Source of the DNA: Bradyrhizobium sp. ISRA430
GTDB taxonomy: Bacteria > Pseudomonadota > Alphaproteobacteria > Rhizobiales > Xanthobacteraceae
Reading direction: 5' to 3'
Assembly (NCBI RefSeq): GCF_029909975.1
Contig: NZ_CP094516.1
Span: 7,046,501-7,110,500 of the forward strand
DNA length: 64,000 bases
Positions 63,001-64,000 of the stretch are shown here, one piece after another. Below the pieces are notes generated by a model. That model did not search any database. It was not told the origin of the DNA and saw only the letters and a list, made by a program, of their open reading frames with translations. The translations under genes were made by a program, and so were the position numbers. Within the stretch, counting starts at the first letter, position 1, and every line of letters starts with the position of its first letter.

Positions 63001-64000
63001 TGGACCATGTATCCTACGCAAGGGCGCAGACGCCCGGCATCGCGCTCGAATGCAGGGTGAGCGAGGCTGCCGAGCGCCTTCAGATCTGCTGGGACATTGC
63101 CGAGAGCAGCTTGCCGGTCGATCGAGCGGCGACGCTGTTGGAAGATTTTCGCTTGCGGCTGAAGGCTGCCGCGGCTTCGCCGCGCAGGACCGCTGGCGCT
63201 GTTCCCGAGACGGCTCACTTGACCGCACTGCAGCGCGCCTATCTGGCCGAGGCGGTTCGTGTCGATAAGCGGCCATGGGCCGAGGGGACTGTCTATCAGG
63301 AATTCGAAGTCGGGCATTTTGACCTTGGCCGTTTTCGTCAGGCGCTGCGGCGCCTCACGGACCTGGAGCCCACGCTGACGGCGGAGCTCTCCGAAAAAGG
63401 CGCGTTGCGGCTCAATCGGGAGAGATGCGTTACACTGACTGTCAACGATCTGGTGCTTGCCAGGGACTCTTCGACACGGCTCGCCAACATCCGAACTCGG
63501 ATGCTGGCTACGCAGGCTGCGAACACCCGCATCCGTGCGCAGGTCTCGCTTCTGGGCGGGGCCAGGGCACGCGTTCATCTGGCGGTCGACATGATCATCG
63601 CCGATGGCTTCAGCACCCTGCTTCTCTATGTCAAGCTGTTTCAACTCTATCGACAGGCCCATGTCGATGGGTCTCTCGTGCAAAGCGCGCCGGCGCCAGC
63701 GGCAGGTCGCTCGCCATCGGACCCCGTCCATTGGGAACAGCGCTTCCTAGATGTCCCGCCTGGACCGAGGCTGCCGCGTCCGAAGCCCCATGCAGCCGGC
63801 GGCCTTGATGCGGAGCTTCCGGTGGCGCGTCTGGCGACGGATCTGGATATATGGGAGGGCCTGCGTGAGCGCGCAGCGCAGCGCTCGCTGCTGCCCGACA
63901 GCGTTCTGATCGCTGCCCTGAATCTGGTATTAGCCGGGTGGAATGAGGCTGATCGTGCCTTCAAGACGATCTTGGCGCTGACCTCGAGGCATCTTGTTGC
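57057..64000 (+). CDS. Hybrid NRPS/PKS megasynthase (A-PCP-KS-ACP-Cy-Cy..., 3' end outside window)
   Basis: The frame is open from the ATG at 57057 to the window end (2314 codons). About 230 N-terminal residues look like the end of a condensation-type domain. An adenylation domain follows (about 240-780): A3 YTSGSTGRPKG from Y431, A5-like EDYGCTEVN, A7 YQPGDLAFVEP, A10 SGKRDRR near 769. The position matching the amino-group-binding Asp235 of GrsA reads Met (VMPSVWE), so the substrate may lack an alpha-amine. Then come a PCP (S825 in LGLDSL), a KS (about 896-1320) with C1065 in DSACSSSLS, H1200 and H1240, and an ACP (S1558 in GYDSM). No AT or GHSxG motif is present, as in trans-AT systems. Two heterocyclization domains follow, with DxxxxD at D1751/D1756 and D2178/D2183. 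I infer a thiazoline- or oxazoline-containing product. Confidence 0.9.
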   Translation, partial: MTAQSPAAWLDDTVFRPRRETSGRVEIRLKSRLVSSLSDHSGQPHDAAVLAAAALMMCRYGMGEEGAVLTQAGGCASGSLIHVRPVLSPGKTVRQLIKSIAEQMVDAGAAGQRMPPFAGGGLCHNIDVLDPDCHRCLVFWLGSNAVEEKERDIRRAIADGWATIIFALGEGPAGLSLRLEYRADLLSRRLARQVANHLLRAMLDMERNLDLPVERCQILSANERRRLLHWARGPERQYPLEGGLKALFEARVRDRPETVALMDEEVESETRSITYRELNSLANDISRKMLSAGVAPGDVVAIKMSRSINYVGALIAAIKVSAVVLPIDESYPDDYVRRMVQETATVAICVSPKDAERAVAFSPSVKTVPVDWQGKRLAREASEPISAPSQMREASSGDAALHQEESSGSSDCSVPTSSGYDEANSRFLIMYTSGSTGRPKGVVHCQRQVLNRLYWMWETYPIAADELFCQRSPVSVMPSVWEFLGGLLWGVPTVLAPASVTRNPALLAGFIARHRPTRFTILPSLLMRLLERDSVSCELASLRLVTIGGEMFSPELYCAFRERLPSCLFVEDYGCTEVNTIWHYALGSQEKQVSALPGGRPISNLSVYIVDRFGQLAPRGAIGELAVAGGSLAVDYVDAPDEYAKRFIVNHIDQSAGPLLYQPGDLAFVEPAGSIKLAGRADHQLKVRGMRVEPSELETVMLQHEAVAECCAVSRNDDREGGELVLFLVPRGNARVSATECRLYLAERLPSFMIPTRVLIRDRLPTTLSGKRDRRALTVAATTALVESDDSADPALIRSLLAEVLGQDPADIEDNVQFQMLGLDSLRLLTFAERLCGLGLPVSAATLFDHCCVSALVRHLRSYQPLPGKVHKVQVGRASRLEDMPRAPLVTGRDSDIAVIGMAGRFPGAETVDELWSNLAEGRDSVTEIPAERWRIADHYDADAAVPNRSLSKWGALLLGVEEFDPLLFRISPADAALMDPQLRIGLQEAWRAFEDAGYSPAALEDMSVGIFAGLRKGDFETLLDRTKLAPDKATILGNDPSMFAARLALRMNLKGPSLTIDSACSSSLSAVHLACRNLLEGECELAIAGGACIIMSVDHYIATSKLGIFSPTGKCRAFDAAADGFVQGEGAAFVVLKQLEHARRDGDNIHAVIKGSALGHDGRTNGLGVPSARAQADVQRQVYNRYDIDPRTITLVEAHGTGTPIGDQIEIEALARSIGDETGTRAPCAVGSIKTNIGHLTAAAGVVGLIKTILCLRHRQIPPSLNFLQPNPSIPFSDTPFYVSDRLHDWLPPAGVPRRAAINSFGLSGTNVHCVVEEAPEPPDRDRSDAPAHLILLSAQTPDSLARQASALREFVGAHGPSLELRDVAYTLLVGRERLPCLRTIIAADCRELERLLLPDSNSGPDDGCSVPPVSVDEATLVTRSERIVSELRSGRPSAERYRECLVELATLIQRGLRPDRIDLYPPETARRISLPTYCFERQPCWPARELLLNPQPALSAASDRQGAASTHSLPLGEVQDDGELLDHIRHEVGSLLDIPASSIDAAAGLDAYGYDSMAAVDLKARLEARLGREIPIALLVDAPSLNELADRLAWSAPGEAGSRPAALAEQDRAATAADEQSEEFALTPVQAGYLFGRMADGVGAHTYLEFEMETLDVARLSRAWNRLVERHPMLRAEITPSGRQRVLPRVPVYEMAAHHLRDERELGPHLRKMRARLANRLYDLGRWPLFAIEATICAYRSAIVHVSMDSSIADWASADIIYREWHALYQRPEIELSPLEMTFRDYCSQLAVFRASQDGRRQAKYWRDKLEACPNSPDLGAAAAPTGTGPTRFQRSSAVVEADEWASLKQRAAAIGVFPTNLVLACLAQTLAPQQGDVPFAIVQTHAHRRSFSEQIGSIVGPFTSTSVVIAEQITGRPLEDVAARMNAQATADLQNRDVCAASVLGDIARETGHRPRLAVVFTPRLGIGRRAEPSAPSWLDHVSYARAQTPGIALECRVSEAAERLQICWDIAESSLPVDRAATLLEDFRLRLKAAAASPRRTAGAVPETAHLTALQRAYLAEAVRVDKRPWAEGTVYQEFEVGHFDLGRFRQALRRLTDLEPTLTAELSEKGALRLNRERCVTLTVNDLVLARDSSTRLANIRTRMLATQAANTRIRAQVSLLGGARARVHLAVDMIIADGFSTLLLYVKLFQLYRQAHVDGSLVQSAPAPAAGRSPSDPVHWEQRFLDVPPGPRLPRPKPHAAGGLDAELPVARLATDLDIWEGLRERAAQRSLLPDSVLIAALNLVLAGWNEADRAFKTILALTSRHLV

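Noticed and set aside
62283..63731. Long minus-strand frames opposite the NRPS/PKS
   Set aside because: They mirror conserved Cy domains on the plus strand and have no similarity of their own. High GC content produces such shadows.
1..64000. nod boxes, NifA sites, nif/fix/nod genes, tRNA or rRNA genes
   Set aside because: None was recognised on reading both strands, so the symbiosis-island idea rests on indirect signs only.

Overview
The window looks like an accessory region of an alphaproteobacterium, most likely a rhizobium (Hyphomicrobiales). The evidence is the protein families: a heterotetrameric sarcosine oxidase cluster with purU and folD, a NodU-type carbamoyltransferase, a tyrC gene preceded by a hisC remnant, and an Azospirillum-type 2-keto-3-deoxyarabonate route. 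Intact metabolic operons are mixed with broken genes and with relics of IS66, IS5, IS630 and serine recombinases, as is usual on symbiosis islands and plasmids. No nod, nif or fix gene is present, so a symbiosis island is an inference. No rRNA, tRNA or CRISPR array was seen.

Layout. (1) 1-6157: a sugar-acid operon with a divergent LacI regulator, a 20-bp palindromic operator, a CaiB-type CoA transferase, a GH88 unsaturated glucuronyl hydrolase, a keto-deoxy sugar acid dehydratase and a semialdehyde dehydrogenase. (2) 6382-13125: an AbiEii-like relic, then a minus-strand operon (PurF-like protein with a degenerate glutaminase site, HAD hydrolase, 3-hydroxyisobutyrate-dehydrogenase-like enzyme), an aminotransferase relic and a NodU/CmcH carbamoyltransferase. 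(3) 13195-16542: an intact IS4-type element with a 9-bp target duplication, an IS66 orfA relic and a broken serine recombinase. (4) 16562-27385: an IclR regulator diverging from an uptake and breakdown operon (ABC ATPase, Tat-type binding protein, fused double permease, metal-ligand-less M24 hydrolase, PuuD-like amidotransferase, MmgE/PrpD protein) and a convergent amidase. (5) 27550-33644: a dead ATP-grasp copy, a sigma-54-like promoter, a 47-residue peptide gene, a methyltransferase, two intact ATP-grasp ligases, a hisC relic and tyrC. (6) 34365-37742: an MFS transporter followed by a decayed second copy of the region-4 operon in which only the amidase remains open.

(7) 38200-46373: an IS5 relic, then a GlxA-type regulator diverging from soxBDAG-purU-folD. 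This set demethylates sarcosine and processes the released one-carbon unit on tetrahydrofolate. (8) 46374-50220: a graveyard of IS630, MFS, luciferase-like monooxygenase and recombinase fragments. (9) 50221-55187: a prolyl-oligopeptidase-family peptidase and an AAA ATPase with a small coupled ORF. (10) 56129-64000: a DUF1579-like protein with twelve His-containing hexapeptide repeats, 16 bp ahead of a giant NRPS/PKS gene that leaves the window. Its visible order is A-PCP-KS-ACP-Cy-Cy, with no acyltransferase domain.

The two strongest candidates for undescribed biology are the peptide/methyltransferase/ATP-grasp locus at 28.0-32.4 kb, next to an operon rich in amide hydrolases, and the NRPS/PKS with tandem heterocyclization domains. 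The PurF-like/HAD/dehydrogenase operon facing a carbamoyltransferase is a third possible small-molecule locus.
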